Source: Sorghum bicolor (lineage: Eukaryota > Streptophyta > Magnoliopsida > Poales > Poaceae). From it: a stretch of DNA of 64,000 nt. Positions 11,756 through 23,870 of the stretch are shown here, one piece after another. The DNA is taken from positions 9,221,886-9,285,885 of the forward strand of contig NC_012878.2 in assembly GCF_000003195.3 (NCBI RefSeq). The letters run 5' to 3'. Position 1 is the stretch's first letter. Every line of letters starts with the position of its first letter. Made by a program: the position numbers and the translations under genes. Under the pieces are notes generated by a model that made no database searches, was not told the origin of the DNA, and saw only the letters and a list, made by a program, of their open reading frames with translations.

Positions 11756-13478
11756 TGAAAGGTCCAAATGGCTAGAGGGGGGGTGAATAGCCTATTTAAA
11801 ATTTCTACAAACTTCAACTAGACAAGTTGGTTAGTAAAACAAAAGGCGAAGCTATTCTAGCACTAGCACAACTAAGCTATGCAAGCCACCTACATAAGTC
11901 TAGCAAGAAAGCTAAACACAAGTTACAACAAGAAAGCACAACTACAAACTTGCTACACTCCTAAACAAGAAGACTAAACTAAACAAGCTAAACAACTAGC
12001 AAGATAAACAAGTAAGTAAAGGAGTGGAGAGTGATTGTTATACCAACGTTGTAGAGTAGAGATATATCCAACCAATCACTCACAATCACAAGAGAGTCCT
12101 CGGCAAGAGATGACACAAGATTTTTACCGAGGTTCACTTGCTTCTCGACAAGCTAGTCCTCGTTGTGGCGATACACCCACTTGATGGATCACGAGCTAAT
12201 TGGCAATCCAAAGCCAAACCCTCAGCGGGTGCCGCACATCCACTCACAAGATGGGGATCCTCCAAGCCACGAGCAATCCACTAGAGTAGCCAATTGCAAT
12301 CTCCCGCGGGGAAGGCTCAAGAACCCCTCACAAATCACTTGGTGAGGCTCGAAACAATCTCCAATCACGAGCTCAACACCTCCCTTGCACCAAGCCGTCT
12401 AGGGTGTCGGGAAACACCCAAGAGTAACAAGAAATCCACACTTGCAATCACCACCTAGTGCCACAAGAATGAAATCACAAATGCACAACACTAGGGTTTC
12501 CCAAATCCTCTCACCAAAGAGCACCAAGCTATGGGGATGGAGAGGAGAGGGAAGAGATGCTCTTGAATCTCTCAGATCTATTACTAGAGCTCAATCTCTC
12601 ACTTGAATGGAGCACAAATCCTTGGGAGTGAGAGAGGAGGAGGGGAGAGCTTTTCTTTTCTTGGAGTTCTTCAAGAGAGCAAGAATGGGGAATGGAATGA
12701 GGAGGAAGAAAGGAAGGGGTGAGACCCGACCTTATCCTCTGCCAGCCACTCATCCGACCGTTGCAGCAGCCCAAACTCGCGAGAAATTCTAGTGCGGGTA
12801 GGAAATAATTCCAGACGCACACGCTTTTGACCGTTGGCGTTGGTGAACTAAAGTACCGGAAAATTTCCAGTGCGGGTAGGAAATAATTCCGATCGACCCC
12901 TCTCTGTTTCAAGCACAAATACTAGAATATCCAGGTAGGACAGTGAATAATTCCAATCGACCCCTTGCTGTTTGGGCAAGACTACTAGCTCGGTTTTCCA
13001 ACTCAAAATCCCTTTTCAAGGTGCTAACTTTCCCACAAAGTACCAAAAACAATTGAGCACTTAAGTTAGCATTTTCACAAATAATTTTTAGGGCTTTCTC
13101 AAGTATTCTCACCACGTCACTAAGCGCTAGTTATATGCAAATGAGACTCACACTTAGTGGCACTAGATAACCTTTGCAATTAAAGATTTCCCCTCTTTAT
13201 AGTACGGCTATCTATCCTAAATCCGGTCAATCACTTCTCTACTCATCTTAGACCGGCAAAAGCAAAATCCTATGTTTATACCTTTGCCTTGATCACTTTA
13301 CTCCTTGTCCATCGCCATGATCTCCACTTCATGCCTTCTCTCTTTATGACCATGTGTCCACCACTCATGTCACGTTGCTCCTTCTTCAAATGTGTTTCTA
13401 TGCCTAACTCAAATCACTTGAACACAAATCATTAGCAACTTGGTGTCATTAATTACCAAAACCAAACTTGGGCTTTCA
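11756..13478 (-). repeat. 3' LTR of the nested Copia element
   Basis: The 1723-bp repeat starts TGAAAGGTCCAAATGGC and ends TTGGGCTTTCA on the plus strand. It is nearly identical to 19833-21554. Confidence 0.96.
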
Positions 13479-13494
13479 ATCTCCCCCTTTTTGG
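13479..13494 (-). other. polypurine tract of the Copia element
   Basis: On the element strand the bases abutting the 3' LTR read AAAAAGGGGGAGAT, a purine tract expected to prime plus-strand DNA synthesis. The region from here to about 14550 is untranslated 3' sequence of the element. Confidence 0.8.
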
Positions 13495-14550
13495 TAATTG
13501 ATGACAACCATCACAAAGATATGAAATGAAATCGTAAAGAACTTGAATTGCTTGTCCAAAGCATTTTAATCATGAGACAAGGTTGGACAAACATTTCAAT
13601 TTTGATTTTGGTAGTACTAGCTCCCCCTACATATGTGCTTCCATGAGTTTGGTTCAAGTTTGCACATATGCATGGATTAGATTTTTGGGAGATTTACTAC
13701 TACCAAAATGATGCTAAGGTATATAGAACGGACCTTTGAAGCGTGATACCAATCGGAGTTTCCAATATACCATCCTTAGCACCAATGTAGCTAGGCATAC
13801 ATCAAAAACTCAAAATACCTCGTGAGATCACATTATATGTCTAGATACCACATGAAAATAAAAACTCTATACTATAATTCAAAGCATCATTCAAGTTTTA
13901 TTTCTAGCAATCATCAATCAAACAAGAGTAGTGAATTTAAACTTGTAATGCAACACCTCATTATGTTAGTGCACATACAAATGCAACAAATGGTTCATGA
14001 GCTTGCTCCCCCTATTTGTGTGCTCAAGTTTTAATTTATCCCTTTCTATTTTCAAAAGTTTTCTCTCACTTTTCTCCCTCTTTACGACTTATCTTTGTTT
14101 CTCTCCCCCTTTGTCATCAATGACCACAAAGGTTCAAATTGTTAATGAGAATTAAGTCAATCAATGTGAGGGTCAAATTATAGTTCAATCTAGATCACTT
14201 GCCTAGAACATGTAATTCGGTTTGATCCAAGGACAAGCTTTTTCACACCTCATGAAGTATAAGGGTTATCTTGACCATGTTGAATTACACATCATAAGCT
14301 CATATTCTAGATTCAACACTAGGCTTACAAGCTCACAAACATGTCATATGCTACCACTAGATCAATCAATCATAGAAACAATAGTGGTACCATACATACA
14401 TCAAATCCTTTTGATTTTCATGAATGAGCCTATTGTCATGCAAACATGTCTATATGTTCTAAACATGTCCTTAGCAAAGTATGAATGCTATGTCGACCAT
14501 CTTTACCTTGCTTTGTTGGAGGAGAGACATGTCATATAGAAATGTTGGGG
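13495..14550 (-). other. 3' untranslated region of the Copia element
   Basis: There is no coding frame over about 1 kb between the end of pol and the polypurine tract. SIRE-lineage elements can carry an envelope-like frame here, but none is recognisable in this copy. Confidence 0.5.
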
Positions 14551-14584
14551 TGTACTCATCTCAAGTTGGAGAAGTCAAGTATGT

Positions 14585-15910
14585 TCAATTCATTCCTTAA
14601 CTTACAAAATCTCTTCTCATCAAGTGGCTTTGTGAAGATGTTGTCTAGTTGATCTTCGGTGCCAATGCTTTCAATGCTAATATCACCCTTTTATTGATGA
14701 TCTCTTATGAAATGGTGCCTTATGTCAATGTGCTTGGTTCTTGAATGTTGAACCGGATTTTGTGTCATCTTGATTGCACTCTCATTGTCACAAAGCAAAG
14801 GCACATTCTTGAATTTGATTCCAAAGTCATTCAAGGTAGCTTTCATCCAAAGCAATTGTGCACAACAACTACCGACACTAATGTATTCGGCCTTGGCGGT
14901 TGATAGTGCAACACTATTTTGTTTCTTTGATGACCATGAAACTAAAGACCTTCCTAGCAATTGACAAGTTCCACTTGTGCTCATTCTATCAATCTTGCAT
15001 CCACCATAGTCGGAGTCCGAATAACCAATCAACTCAAAGTTAGACCCCTTAGGATACCATAATCCAACATCATGAGTGCCCTTAAGATACCTCAATATTC
15101 TTTTAGTTGCCTTCAAGTGACTTTCCCTAGGTGAAGCTTGGTATCTTGCACATTTCCACACACTAAACATCACATCTGGCCTTGATGCGGTGACATAGAG
15201 CAAACTTCCAATCATGGACCGATATAGCTTTTGGTCTACCATGTTGCCACTTGCATCACTTCCTAATTGATCATTTGTGCCAATAGGTGTGCTCATTGGT
15301 TTAGCTTCTTGCAACCCAAACTTCTTGATCATGTCCTTGATGTACTTTCCTTGACTCACAAAAGTGCCATCCTTCATTTGCTTGATTTGAAGTCCGAGGA
15401 AGTAACTAAGCTCTCCAATCATGGACATCTCAAACTCATTTGCCATCATTCTTCCAAATTCTTCACAAAAATCTTGATTGGTTGATCCAAAGATGATATC
15501 ATCAACATAGATTTGCAACACAAACAAGTCATTGCCTAGCTTCTTAGTGAAGAGGGTAGTGTCAACCTTTCCCATCTTGAACCCTTTAGAGAGAAGAAAA
15601 TCTCTCAACCTCTCATACCATGCTCTAGGTGCTTGCTTCAAACCATACAATGCCTTCTTGAGCTTGTAAACATGGTTGGGTTTCTTGTCATCTTCAAAAC
15701 CGGGAGGTTGTTCAACATAAACCAACTCATTTATATATCCATTGAGAAATGCACTCTTCACATCCATTTGATAGAGCTTGATGTTGTGGGCACAAGCATA
15801 GGCTAATAATATTCTAATTGCCTCCAATCTTGCAACTGGTGCATATGTTTCTCCAAAGTCAAGACCTTCAACTTGAGTGTAGCCTTGCGCTACTAATCTT
15901 GCTTTGTTTG
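14585..15910 (-). pseudogene. Copia reverse transcriptase and RNase H
   Basis: This is the C-terminal part of the Copia polyprotein. The main open frame is 15827-14691. It contains the RT core entry [11 protein letters not shown], the catalytic [11 protein letters not shown] and the downstream [19 protein letters not shown]. It continues into RNase H with [17 protein letters not shown] and [19 protein letters not shown] at 14691-14693 interrupts the frame before a short conserved tail (KGDISIESIGTEDQLDDIF), where glutamine is the likely ancestral residue. The N-terminal RT lead-in [20 protein letters not shown] is readable just upstream but is out of frame with integrase. A short stretch appears deleted near 15905-15915. 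Confidence 0.93.
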
Positions 15911-17395
15911 TTTGTTTCTAAAGACCCACTTGGTACCAATCACATTGTAGTTCTTTGGCCTCTCAACAAGCTCCCACACTTGATTTCTTGTGAAGTTGTT
16001 CAATTCTTCATGCATGGCATTTACCCAATCGGAATCCTTCAATGCATCTTCTATTCTCTTTGGTTCTTCAAATGAGACAAATGAATAGTGCTCACAAAAA
16101 GATGCTAGCTTTGATCTTGTTTGTACACCACTTTGAATACCACCAATGACTTGATCTAATGGATGATCCCTTGCTATGCTTGTAGGTTGGAGTATTGGGA
16201 GTTGATTGCTTCCACTTGCTTGATTTTGATTTTGATCATCATCATGAGAGCCACTAGTACTAGCTTGATTTGTATCAATCTGCACTTCTTGATTGATCAT
16301 GTGAGTGTCATTATCATCATCAACTTGCATTAGCCTTATGTCACCAACATCCATGTTCTTCATTGCATTTGCCAATTGATCTCCTCTCACATCATCAAGA
16401 TTTTGGGCTTCACTTTGAGATCCCTCGGTTTCATCAAACTCAACATCATAAACTTCTTCTAATGTGCCACTTGCCAAGTTCCAAACTCTATATGCCTTGC
16501 TTGTGGTGGAATAACCAAGTAAGAACCCTTCATCACATTTCTTCTCAAACTTGCTCAATCTTGTGCCTTTCTTGAGAATGTAGCATTTACAACCAAACAC
16601 TCTAAAGTATGCATTGTTGGGCTTTCTTCCATTCAATAGCTCATATGGTGTCTTCCCAAGCTTCCCATGGCAATAGAGACGGTTGCTACAATAGCAAGCC
16701 GTGTTGATAGCTTCACTCCAAAATGAATGACTAACATTGTATTCACTGAGCATTGATCTAGCCATATCAATCAAGGTTCTATTCTTTCTTTCAACTACAC
16801 CATTAGATTGAGGAGTGTATGTTGGAGAGAATTGATGTCCAATGCCAAGATCATCACACAATTCCTCAATTCTTGTGTTCTTGAATTCACTACCATTGTC
16901 ACTTCTAATCTTCTTGATAGTGGTTTCAAACTCATTTTGCACCCTCTTGACAAAAGACTTGAATAGATCACAAACATCACTCTTGTCATAGAGAAAGAAC
17001 ACCCAAGTGTATCTAGTGTAGTCATCAACTATCACAAAACCATACTTGTTGCCACCAATGCTAGTGTATGTTGTTGGCCCAAATAAATCCATGTGCAATA
17101 GCTCAAATGCCTTTGATGTGCTCATTTCACTTTTCTTAGGATGTGCATTTCCAACTTGCTTTCTGGCTTGACAAGCACTACATGGTTTATCTTTCTCAAA
17201 GGTGACATCCTTCAAGCCTCTAACTAAGTCATGCCTCAATAGTTTGTTCAATTGTTTCATTCCAACATGACCAAGCCTTCTATGCCACAACCAACCCAAA
17301 CTTGATTTGCTAATTAGGCAAGATGTCAATTGAGTGTCACTATCATTGAAATCAACCAAGTATAAGCTACCATGCCTAAATCCTTTGAATATCAA
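15893..17395 (-). pseudogene. Copia integrase (GAG-pre-integrase and catalytic core)
   Basis: The 500-codon frame begins in the GAG-pre-integrase zinc-binding region (LWHRRLGHVGMKQL ... CSACQARKQ, an HHCC arrangement). It continues through the integrase core with the acidic triad in MDLFGP, IRSDNGSEF and SNGVVERKNRTL. The C-terminal part has the GKTPYELLNGRKPNNAYFRV module, then a linker towards RT ending TKWVFRNKQ. The frame closes at 15893 because the sequence following FRNKQ is shortened and shifted. A TAA at 17399-17401 separates it from the protease part upstream. Confidence 0.93.
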
Positions 17396-17398
17396 GTT

Positions 17399-17720
17399 TT
17401 ATCCATCAACACTAACCACCTCAACATCATCACTACCAAAGATGCACTTGAAACCAAGGTCACAAAGTTGTGCAATTGACAAGAGGTTGAAATCAAGGCT
17501 CTCAACTAGCAACACATTAGATATGCTCATGTCATTTGAGATAGCAATTTTACCAAGCCCTTTGACCTTGCCTTTCTTGTTGTTGCCGAAAGTGATAGAA
17601 TCAAAGCCACCATTTTGACTAGTATCAATTGATTTGAACATACAAGACTCCCCGGTCATATGTTGAGTGCACCCACTATCAAGCACCCAATGCCTTCCTC
17701 CGGCTTTGTAATTGACCTAC
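17399..17720 (-). pseudogene. Copia protease
   Basis: The reading frame carries HWVLDSGCTQHMTGE, the Copia-type aspartic protease active site (D-S-G), followed by ITFGNNKKGKVKGLGKI and LLSIAQLCDLGFKC. It ends at a TAA at 17399-17401 directly before the integrase frame, where an intact polyprotein would read through. The gag frame ends in TGA at 17730 just upstream, in a different frame. Confidence 0.88.
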
Positions 17721-17729
17721 AATACAAGA

Positions 17730-19775
17730 TCAATTCTTTTTAGGTACCCAAACTTGATTGGGTCCTCCAAGGTTAGCAACTAAGCTCTTTGGTACCCAAA
17801 TGGCTTTCTTCTTTGAGCCCATCCATGGTGCACCAATGAACTTAGCATGAACACCTTTTGTATCCTTGGTAAGCACATAGAAGGAATTAAGCTTAATTGA
17901 GGATACATAAGCTTTGGGTTTCTTGTTCATGCATTGTTGCTCTAGGTGACCAACTTGCTTGCAAGCTTTGCAATACCGGCCATTGTTCTTCACAAAGCTG
18001 GTCTTGTGAGGAGCAAAGGCGGCCTTGCCTTTCTTGGGGTTATAGCCTAATCCCTCTTTGTAGAGAGAAGCCCTTTGGCTACCCAAGCACATAAGCAAGC
18101 GGTCCTCACCACCATAAGCCTTGGCTAAGGTGTGATTGAGCTCTTTCACCTCCTTCTTGAGAATTTCATTCTCAACTTTTAGTGTGGTGTCACAAGTGAA
18201 ACCATCACTACTAGATGAGGATGATGTAGATGTGCTACATGAAGGGTTAGTAGAAGCAATAACAATAGGCTTACTTAAGATATCACATGTTATGCCTATG
18301 TTGCAAGTTTGAGCTTTTTCAATTTTAGTTGGCTCATTTTCACATTTGTTAACTAGTGAGGAATGAGCTTCTTCAAGCTTAATGTGAGCCTTTTGAAGCT
18401 TCTTATGGTCTTCCTTTAGACTCTCATAAGATGCTCTAAGCTCATCAAGTTCTTGCTCAAGGGTTTTCTTATCCTTAAGCAAGGCCTTGCACTCCTTCCT
18501 AGTTTCTTTATAGTGATGAGTGCAATCTTCTAGCATAGTGATTAGTTCATCTTTAGTTGGTTCATCATCATCACTATCACTATCACTATCATGGTCACTC
18601 TCATCATCAGATGATACCTTAGTGGCCTTAGCCTTGAAGCATGATGGACTGTCGAAGATGGAGCTCTTTCCTTGAATTGCAATGCTAGCATGCGCCTTTT
18701 TCTTGGTGCTCTCATCATCACTTGAGGAGTCATCACTATCCCAAGTTGCAACATGGGCATCACCCTTCTTCTTGTTTGAGCCTTCCTTCTTTTCTTGCTT
18801 CTTCTTTTGCTTCTTTCTTTCCTTCTGGATAGCATCTTCATCATCACTATCATAAGGACACTTGGCGATGAGATGATCCTTGCTATGGCATCTAAAGCAC
18901 CTCATGGAATGGTCATTCTTCTTGGAGGAGCTCTTCTTCCTTCTTGCCCGATAGCCCTTCTTCTTCATAAACTTGCCAAATCTCTTGACAAGAAGAGCCA
19001 TCTCCTCATCTTCATCACTATCACAAGAGCTTGCTTCTTCTTCACTTGATGATTCTTGCTTGGCTTTGCCCTTGGATGTGGAGGACTTGAATGCCACACT
19101 CTTCTTATTCTCATCATCCTTCTTCTCACCATCCTTCTTCTTTTTCTTGATCAACTCATCCTTTTCATCATCCTCTCTATAAGCATCATCGGTCATCACT
19201 TCTTGGAACACTTGTTGGGGAGTTGATTCACTAAGTGTTGTCTTGACTAGCACGGTGATCAATGTGTCAAATCTCTTGGGCAAGCTTCTCAAGAACTTTA
19301 TAGAGAATTGACTATCTTTTACTTCTTCCCCAAGTGCCTTGAGTTCGTTCACAATGACTTGCAACCGGTGAAACATCTCCGGCACACTTTCATCTTCTTG
19401 CATCTTGAAGCTTGAGAACTTTTATTGGAGGATGTATGCCTTGGCGGTCTTGGTTCCCTTGGTGCCCTCAAATGTTTCTTCTAATTTTGCCCATGCATCA
19501 TGAGCAATCACAATGTTCTTGAATTGCTCAAAGGTCTTGTCATCAAGAGCTTCATGAAGAGCACTAATTGCAATGTCATTGCATTGAAGCTTCTTCTCTT
19601 CGACCGGTGTTGGTGCATTCTCATTTGCAACCTCAAACTTTGTTTCGGTCACCTTCCAAACTTCTCTATTGATTGACTTGAGATGGGCAGTCATCTTGAC
19701 CTTCCAATAAGCATAATTGGTGCCATCAAAGTAAGGTGCCTTCTTGGTGTTGTTGATATGCAAACTAAGAGCCAT
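17730..19775 (-). pseudogene. Copia gag
   Basis: Gag starts at 19775 (MALSLHINNTKKAPYFDGTN) and contains the Copia gag signature WKVKMTAHLKSI, the UBN2-type gag region and LRSLPKRFDTLITVL. It then has a Lys/Glu/Ser-rich part, a zinc knuckle CFRCHSKDHLIAKC at about 18895, an acidic Asp/Ser stretch and a predicted coiled coil (LEQELDELRASYESLKEDHK). A second knuckle, CKACKQVGHLEQQC, lies near 17950. A TAA at 19422-19424 splits the frame after AKAYILQ. The frame itself continues, so a single C-to-T change of a Gln codon would explain it. Confidence 0.92.
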
Positions 19776-19818
19776 TTCTTCACTGTAGGTTGTTAAGCCT
19801 CAAATAAACGGTGCCTCG

Positions 19819-19830
19819 GCTCTGATACCA
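19819..19830 (-). other. primer-binding site of the Copia element (initiator tRNA-Met)
   Basis: The element strand reads TGGTATCAGAGC two bases inside the 5' LTR. This is the standard complement to the 3' end of plant initiator tRNA-Met. It fixes the minus-strand orientation. Confidence 0.95.
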
Positions 19831-19832
19831 CT

Positions 19833-21554
19833 TGAAAGGTCCAAATGGCTAGAGGGGGGTGAATAGCCTATTTAAAATTTCTACAAACTTCAACTAGACA
19901 AGTTGGTTAGTAAAACAAAAGGCGAAGCTATTCTAGCACTAGCACAACTAAGCTATGCAAGCCACCTACACAAGTCTAGCAAGAAAGCTAAACACAAGTT
20001 ACAACAAGAAAGCACAACTACAAACTTGCTACACTCCTAAACAAGAAGACTAAACTAAACAAGCTAAACAACTAGCAAGATAAACAAGTAAGTAAAGGAG
20101 TGGAGAGTGATTGTTATACCAACGTTGTAGAGTAGAGATATATCCAACCAATCACTCACAATCACAAGAGAGTCCTCGGCAAGAGATGACACAAGATTTT
20201 TACCGAGGTTCACTTGCTTCTCGACAAGCTAGTCCTCGTTGTGGTGATACACCCACTTGATGGATCACGAGCTAATTGGCAATCCAAAGCCAAACCCTCA
20301 GCGGGTGCCGCACATCCACTCACAAGATGGGGATCCTCCAAGCCACGAGCAATCCACTAGAGTAGCCAATTGCAATCTCCCGCGGGGAAGGCTCAAGAAC
20401 CCCTCACAAATTACTTGGTGAGGCTCGAAACAATCTCCAATCACGAGCTCAACACCTCCCTTGCACCAAGCCGTCTAGGGTGTCGGAAAACACCCAAGAG
20501 TAACAAGAAATCCACACTTGCAATCACCACCTAGTGCCACAAGAATGAAATCACAAATGCACAACACTAGGGTTTCCCAAATCCTCTCACCAAAGAGCAC
20601 CAAGCTATGGGGATGGAGAGGAGAGGGAAGAGATGCTCTTGAAGCTCTCAGATCTATTACTAGAGCTCAATCTCTCACTTGAATGGAGCACAAATCCTTG
20701 GGAGTGAGAGAGGAGGAGGGGAGAGCTTTTCTTTTCTTGGAGTTCTTCAAGAGAGCAAGAATGGGGAATGGAATGAGGAGGAAGAAAGGAAGGGGTGAGA
20801 CCCGACCTTATCCTCTGCCAGCCACTCATCCGACCGTTGCAGCAGCCCAAACTCGCGAGAAATTCCAGTGCGGGTAGGAAATAATTCCAGACGCACACGC
20901 TTTTGACCGTTGGCGTGGGTGAACTAAAGTACCGGAAAATTTCCAGTGCGGGTAGGAAATAATTCTGATCGACCCCTCTCTGTTTCAAGCACAAATACTA
21001 AAATATCCAGGTAGGACAGTGAATAATTCCAATCGACCCCTTGCTGTTTGGGCAAGACTACTAGCTCGGTTTTCCAACTCAAAATCCCTTTTTAAGGTGC
21101 TAACTTTCCCACAAAGTACCAAAAACAATTGAGCACTTAAGTTAGCATTTTCACAAATAATTTTTAGGGCTTTCTCAAGTATTCTCACCACGTCACTAAG
21201 CGCTAGTTATATGCAAATGAGACTAACACTTAGGGGCACTAGATAACCTTTGCAATTAAAGATTTCCCCTCCTTATAGTACGGCTATCTATCCTAAATCC
21301 GGTCAATCACTTCTCTACTCATCTTAGACCGGCAAAAGCAAAATCCTATGTTTATACCTTTGCCTTGATCACTTTACTCCTTGTCCATCGCCATGATCTC
21401 CACTTCATGCCTTCTCTCTTTATGACCATGTGTCCACCACTCATGTCACGTTGCTCCTTCTTCAAATGTGTTTCTATGCCTAACTCAAATCACTTGAACA
21501 CAAATCATTAGCAACTTGGTGTCATTAATTACCAAAACCAAACTTGGGCTTTCA
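19833..21554 (-). repeat. 5' LTR of the nested Copia element
   Basis: This 1722-bp repeat has TG...CA ends. A TATA-like TATAAG on the element strand lies near 21279-21272. About 14 differences from the 3' LTR were counted by eye. Confidence 0.96.
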
Positions 21555-23249
21555 GGAGCGCCGAGCTCCCAAAAGAAGGCTGCCCCCCGGGCAAGGTATG
21601 TATAGGTTTTCCAATTTTCCTTCTTCTGATTTTTTGTTTTTCTCTTTCTTCTGACTAATGTTATCTTTTCAGCCGGAAGCACAAGGCGGCCCCAGTGGCG
21701 CTGGCTCCCCTCAAGGCCGTAAAGAGGGGGGCGCAGTCGACCCCTGGGTCGGCGAGGCCCAAGTCGCCGCCCCCCTGAGCCGCGAGGAGGGGGAGCTCCC
21801 CCACGATGAAGAGGGGCAGGAGACCGGGCGAAAGACGCCGGATCCCCCGAAGAAGGAGGTGGGGACGCCGAGGCCCCAGGAGACAGAGGGGACAGTCTTG
21901 GCCCTCGGGGCTATTCCCCCTATGGGGGTTGCTAGCCAAGGGGGTCAGGACCACCAGGTTGAGGGGGGTCGGGCCGAGGGGACACTTAGCATGGTGGCCC
22001 CTGCGAGGCCTCACGGGAAAGAACCGGCCCGACCCGAGGCTCCAGCTAGGGAGGGAGGAGGGAGGATGGTCTGGGGTCAAGACCCCGTGAATTGGCCCAA
22101 CCTTGATGACCCAGAGAGGAGGGCCAGGTTTGTGCTGGATGACCCGTCAGAGTCTTACCTCTGGCGGGGTCTTGAAGAATGCGGGCGCGCGAGCATCGAG
22201 GCACTCAACCGAGCGTCCGAGCTCGTGAGCCACGACATGTTTAAGTTCGCCCAAGTACGATCTCTATCCCTTTGTTTGTAGGGTGCTTGCATCCTTGGGC
22301 TAACCCTTTGGCTAATGCTTGAATTTGCAGGCGCTCCAAGCCGCTTCCCTGGAGAAGTCGACATTCCTCCGAGGGGAGCGGGACACTTGGGCGGCCTGTG
22401 ACGACGAAAAGGCTGCGCGAGAGGCGGCTGAGGGGGAGCTCACGAAGGAGTGCGAGTTCTCTGCTGAGCTTCGGCAAAAATGCGCGGCCCTCGCGACTGA
22501 GGCTCGGGAGGCCCGGGAAAAGGTCGCTCCTCTAGAAAAGAGGGTTAGCGACCTGACCCAGGAGTCCCAGGAGCAGAGGGCGGCGGCTGAGGGTTACAAG
22601 GGCGAGGTTGCTCGGCTTGAGGCTCTGCTCGCCGAAAAAGACCTTGCCCTGAACCAAACTCAGGCTGACCTTTCTGCTGCTCAGAGCGAGGTGGTCCGTT
22701 GGCACCGGAGCTCGGCGGAAAACGAGAAGCGAGCCGAGGGTAAGAGCTGCGTCTTTTACCTAGGCTCTTTTTTCTTTTTGGGTTGACTTTCCTGACCTTT
22801 CTGTTTTTTTGTTTTGCTTCTCAACAGAGTCGGAGAGGAAGATGGTTGAGGCGACTTCCGCTGCCGATGCCTTGCAGAGGTCCCTTGACGCCGAGGTCGT
22901 GGACCGTTCGGCTCTGGAAGCTGTGGTCACCTCGGCGTGCGAGGGGCTCGGGGTGTCGGCGGCCGAGGCGGGGTCGTCGCTGCAGAGTCGGATGGAAGCT
23001 CTCTACTCCCGGGCTGGGGAGAGGATGAGGGAGGCGCTCCACGCCGGGGTGAAGAAAGCCCTGGCGGTGGTGAGCTCTCACTACGTCGGCATTGATTTGC
23101 CGGCGGTCTGTGAGGGTTATGTCCTCCCTAATGATGAGGTGGAGGCCTAGGAGGAGTTGCCAAGGCTGGAAGATGCCGCGGTCGCCCCGGGAGATGCCCT
23201 GGCTGCCTTCTTTGACGCCGAGGTGGAGCTTCCCTCCCTCGGTGCGTAG

Positions 23250-23870
23250 GGGCCTGGGCAAGCAGGGTAATGAAGCCCTTAAGTTAGTTTTTTTCTCTTT
23301 TTGTAAACATCAAAGGCCAGTAGGCCTTGTATTGTGTATATACAAAACATGAATGTTTATATGATTGTTCTTCTTAAAATTTCCTTTATATTTCTTGTTG
23401 TCTGTTTTCCCCTAAGCCGACCCAACCTCGGCAGCGCGGGGTCGGGTGAGTTACTTGGGGTCTGCGCTAGTCAGAGTGCCCGAGCCTAAGTCCTTTTCCT
23501 TTTCCTTAGTAATTTTTAGAAGTCTGGATCCGCCCCCCGATCCTAGGGGGTGAGTAGAGGTCGTCCTTGCTCGTGGGCGCGGATCTTTCCTCGGGCTCAT
23601 GCCTTAAGGTTTAGGGGATGGATCTACGGTTTCTTAAATCCTTTTAGGAAACAGAAGAAAGACCCTGGGTCGGGATACTTTGACTTGTGCGAAAAAAAGG
23701 AAAAAAGATTCGGAGTTTGCCACAGGGGGTTCCCCCCGTGTAGCCCTCGAGGGAGGCTCGGACTCTGCAAGGCAGGTCCGAGGCTCACTCTCTAGAAAGA
23801 AACGACCATATAATTTAAACTTTCATTTATTCTTTCAAGATGATGAACAAATGGATATTTTTACAAAGTT
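23250..23870. other. convergent gap between antisense gene and pol
   Basis: The 3' ends of the plus-strand antisense gene and the minus-strand pol frame face each other here. It contains T-rich stretches and GGGTCGGG-type repeats but no coding domain. It presumably holds the polyadenylation signals of the antisense transcript (inference). Confidence 0.5.

Larger units (their letters stand above)
11756..21554 (-). mobile_element. Ty1/Copia retrotransposon (SIRE/Maximus-like), nested
   Basis: This complete 9.8-kb element on the minus strand has LTRs at 19833-21554 (5') and 11756-13478 (3'). It has TG...CA ends and a perfect 5-bp target duplication GGAGC (11751-11755 and 21555-21559). The primer-binding site for initiator tRNA-Met and a polypurine tract are in place. 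The order gag, protease, integrase, RT, RNase H is that of Copia. The long gag with acidic, Lys-rich and coiled-coil sections, and LTRs of about 1.7 kb, resemble the SIRE/Maximus lineage (inference). LTRs differ at about 14 of 1723 sites by eye, so the insertion is young, but coding regions carry stops and a small deletion. It inserted into exon 2 of the antisense gene. Confidence 0.95.
10115..23249 (+). pseudogene. antisense cargo gene of the Tat Gypsy element: 'putative gypsy type transposon' domain plus coiled coil
   Basis: A five-exon gene lies on the strand opposite gag-pol. Its exons are 10115-11003; 11088-11755 continued at 21560-21595 after removal of the Copia insertion; 21673-22254; 22331-22739; and 22828-23249. 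All introns are GT-AG and the phases agree. Exon 1 encodes the conserved N-terminal region found in many grass Gypsy elements (Pfam 'putative gypsy type transposon', PF04195 from memory), with landmarks PPPGYVVCF, ELHNLNPNSV, CEGFLGVPP and SGWFYLRND. Exon 2 is Lys/Ala-rich, then acidic and Pro-rich. Exons 4-5 are Ala/Glu/Leu/Arg-rich heptad-type sequence, a likely long coiled coil. Function is unknown. The copy is dead: one extra G in the G-run at about 10498-10503 shifts the frame. In-frame TAG codons lie at 11220-11222, 11529-11531 and 23148-23150, and a 9.8-kb Copia element interrupts exon 2. The ATG context (GCCATGGCC) and an upstream TATA box support the start. Confidence 0.85.

Noticed and set aside
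12529..12918. 129-codon minus-strand frame, repeated at 20605-20994
   Set aside because: It is inside both Copia LTRs, so it is repeat sequence, not a separate gene.
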